Shown: positions 62,491-64,000 of the stretch, piece after piece
Position numbering within the stretch: position 1 is the stretch's first letter
Layout of the letters: the number at the start of each line of letters is the position of its first letter
From: Herbaspirillum sp. ST 5-3
GTDB taxonomy: Bacteria > Pseudomonadota > Gammaproteobacteria > Burkholderiales > Burkholderiaceae_D
NCBI RefSeq assembly: GCF_004804275.1
Contig: NZ_STGI01000001.1
Span: 678,463-742,462 of the forward strand
Length of the DNA: 64,000 nucleotides
Direction: 5' to 3'
The notes under the pieces: model-generated
What the model was told of the DNA's origin: nothing
Databases searched by the model: none
Seen by the model: the letters and a program-made list of their open reading frames with translations, nothing else
Position numbers and translations under genes: made by a program

Positions 62491-63840
62491 TCAGAACAAG
62501 CGGTTGTACTGCACGCTCAAGATATTCACATCGTTGTTGTAGTCGCCAATCAGCGTTCCGCCCACCGGTGGTTCCGCCTTGTTGATCGATGCATCGTGGA
62601 TAAACAGGTGGGCGAAACCGAAGTCCCAACTGCCGTGCCGCGATGGCTTGAACTGCGCGCCGAAAGCCAGCCAGCGGCGGTTCGCATCGGGAACGCGCGG
62701 CGTGCGGAAGCCATTGGGCACCGGCGTCTGGTCGAATGCGATGCCGCCGCGCAGTTTCCATGTGTCGTTATGGCGATAATTGACGCCCAGCGATACGCGC
62801 CAGGTGTTACGCCACTGCTCCGGCGTAACGCTGTCAGGCGCACCGTTGTTGAAGTGAATGCGCAGTTCCTTGAAACGGCTCCAGTGCATCCATGTCGCAT
62901 CAGCCATGGCTGCCCATTTCCGGTTGAGATCGGCGTACGCGCTCATGCTGAACGAATCGGGCAAGGTCAGGCCGGCGCTGACGCCAGTGTCGGTAAAGAC
63001 GGGCGACGCAGCGAGCGGCGCAGGCAAGCCTGCCGGCCGGCTATAGCGCGCATCGCCGGACAGGCTGTGCGTGATCTTGGAACGGTAGGCGAGGCCGAAG
63101 CGCATGCTTTCATTCGGCGCGAACAGCGCGCCGAGGTTGAACCCGTAGCCCCAGTCATTGCCTTCCACGGTGACGGCGCCATCCCTCGCTTGCGGCAGGA
63201 AGCCGGCCGGCGCGCAGGCGGCCGCGCCGAGACCGCCGACGCATACCGTACCGAAATCAATCGCGCGCGACAGATCGACTTTGATGTACTGCGCGCTGAT
63301 GCCGGCTCCAAGGGAAACCTGCTCGTTGACCTGATACGCGAGCACAGGATTGATGTTGACTGTCTTGAGTTCCGATTTGAGCGCCTGGTAGCGCCCTACC
63401 CAGCCGGCGTCATATTCGGTCTTGAGGCCGAACGGTGCCTGCACGCCGATGCCGAAGCGCATGCGCGGATTGATGTCCATCGCATAGAACAGCGAGGGCA
63501 CGAAGGCCCAGTCGCCGGCGTCGCCGCCATTGCCGCCGGCAAGCGGCCCGCCGGTTGCGCTGACCGAACCGCGATTGCTGAATTCCGCCGAGGGGCGAAT
63601 CGCCGCGCCGTTCACCATGAACTGACGCCCCGGCAAACGCGTCAGGCCGGCGGGATTGTAGAAGACAGTACCGACATCCTCCGCCGCCGCCGCACCGCCG
63701 GCGAATGCGTTGCCGAGGCTCGATGAGCTCATTTCATTGATGGCAAAGCCGCCCGCGTTTGCGGCACCGGATACGAGCAGGGGAACAAGGCTGAGCAGAG
63801 ATGAAGTGGATGCTGCGAGGGAGATGCAAAACCGTTTCAT
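62491..63840 (-). CDS. FadL/OmpP1-family outer membrane transporter
   Basis: A 449-residue outer membrane porin for long-chain fatty acids or hydrophobic aromatics. After the signal peptide (cleaved after ANA) the mature protein starts GGFAINEMSSSSLGNAFAGGAAAAED, split here by the plug, followed by the classical VFYNPAGLTRLPG signature. The last residue is Phe, as needed for barrel insertion. AGAGGAGG eight bases before the ATG at 63840 supports this start over a Met 16 codons upstream. Substrate not resolved. Confidence 0.93.
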   Translation of the reverse strand: MKRFCISLAASTSSLLSLVPLLVSGAANAGGFAINEMSSSSLGNAFAGGAAAAEDVGTVFYNPAGLTRLPGRQFMVNGAAIRPSAEFSNRGSVSATGGPLAGGNGGDAGDWAFVPSLFYAMDINPRMRFGIGVQAPFGLKTEYDAGWVGRYQALKSELKTVNINPVLAYQVNEQVSLGAGISAQYIKVDLSRAIDFGTVCVGGLGAAACAPAGFLPQARDGAVTVEGNDWGYGFNLGALFAPNESMRFGLAYRSKITHSLSGDARYSRPAGLPAPLAASPVFTDTGVSAGLTLPDSFSMSAYADLNRKWAAMADATWMHWSRFKELRIHFNNGAPDSVTPEQWRNTWRVSLGVNYRHNDTWKLRGGIAFDQTPVPNGFRTPRVPDANRRWLAFGAQFKPSRHGSWDFGFAHLFIHDASINKAEPPVGGTLIGDYNNDVNILSVQYNRLF

Positions 63841-64000
63841 GTTGATGCCTCCTCTTGGCCAGCGCCTTCGTGAGCGACGACGACGCATCGCCGCTCAAGC
63901 CTGCGCCGGGATCAGAGCCTGATCAAATGGTATGGACGCCGCCTTCTCGGGCAGGCAATGGAGGGGGACTCCTGCGCCGACGGCATCGATGTGCCAAAGT

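Overview
The window reads as chromosomal DNA of a GC-rich betaproteobacterium, most likely Burkholderiales and Oxalobacteraceae/Herbaspirillum-like. This is inferred from gene families (fused IcmF, betaproteobacterial chemotaxis genes, paired hydantoinase/oxoprolinase and TRAP genes) and from two sites resembling HrpL-type hrp boxes. No rRNA, tRNA, CRISPR array or intact transposase was seen. The species cannot be fixed from the sequence alone.

Layout. 0-2 kb: the 3' end of a fused indolepyruvate ferredoxin oxidoreductase and its terminator. 2-8.5 kb: two probable type III effector genes, each behind its own hrp-box-like promoter. The first looks like a small ADP-ribosyltransferase. The second is a 1783-residue SKWP-repeat (RipS-like) protein whose C-terminal half carries motifs in the order used by cellular RNA-dependent RNA polymerases. 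8.6-12 kb: icmF. 12-14.3 kb: a LysR regulator divergent from a tautomerase, flavodoxin and NTF2-like set. 14.3-17.2 kb: a PAS/GGDEF diguanylate cyclase and a PlsC-like acyltransferase. 17.3-31.5 kb: one long minus-strand chemotaxis cluster in the order receptor-like gene, cheY, STAS, cheA, mcp, cheW, mcp, mcp, cheW, (MITE-like element), cheR, cheD, cheB.

31.9-53.6 kb: a Dph6-like PP-loop gene, then two mirror-image catabolic modules. Each has a full-length 5-oxoprolinase-like gene (1200 and 1228 residues) divergent from a TRAP transporter operon. The two oxoprolinase genes point at each other. Between them lies a 5.5 kb segment with an apparent operon of diverged housekeeping paralogues (Rnk/GreA-C-like, GrpE-like, HemD-like, Rnk), an Ntn-hydrolase and a membrane protein. 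A MarR-type regulator follows the second module.

53.6-64 kb: a Crp-family regulator, a RarD-like permease, a six-TM chemoreceptor, ompW with a perfect FNR box, ettA, a secreted rhodanese, two paralogous 54-residue lipoproteins ending in YFGD, a membrane-anchored SMP-30/strictosidine-synthase-like protein, a LysR relic and a FadL-type porin.

The two effector genes are the most unusual part. The motif series in the SKWP protein suggests a host-delivered polymerase-like enzyme and deserves a structure prediction first.
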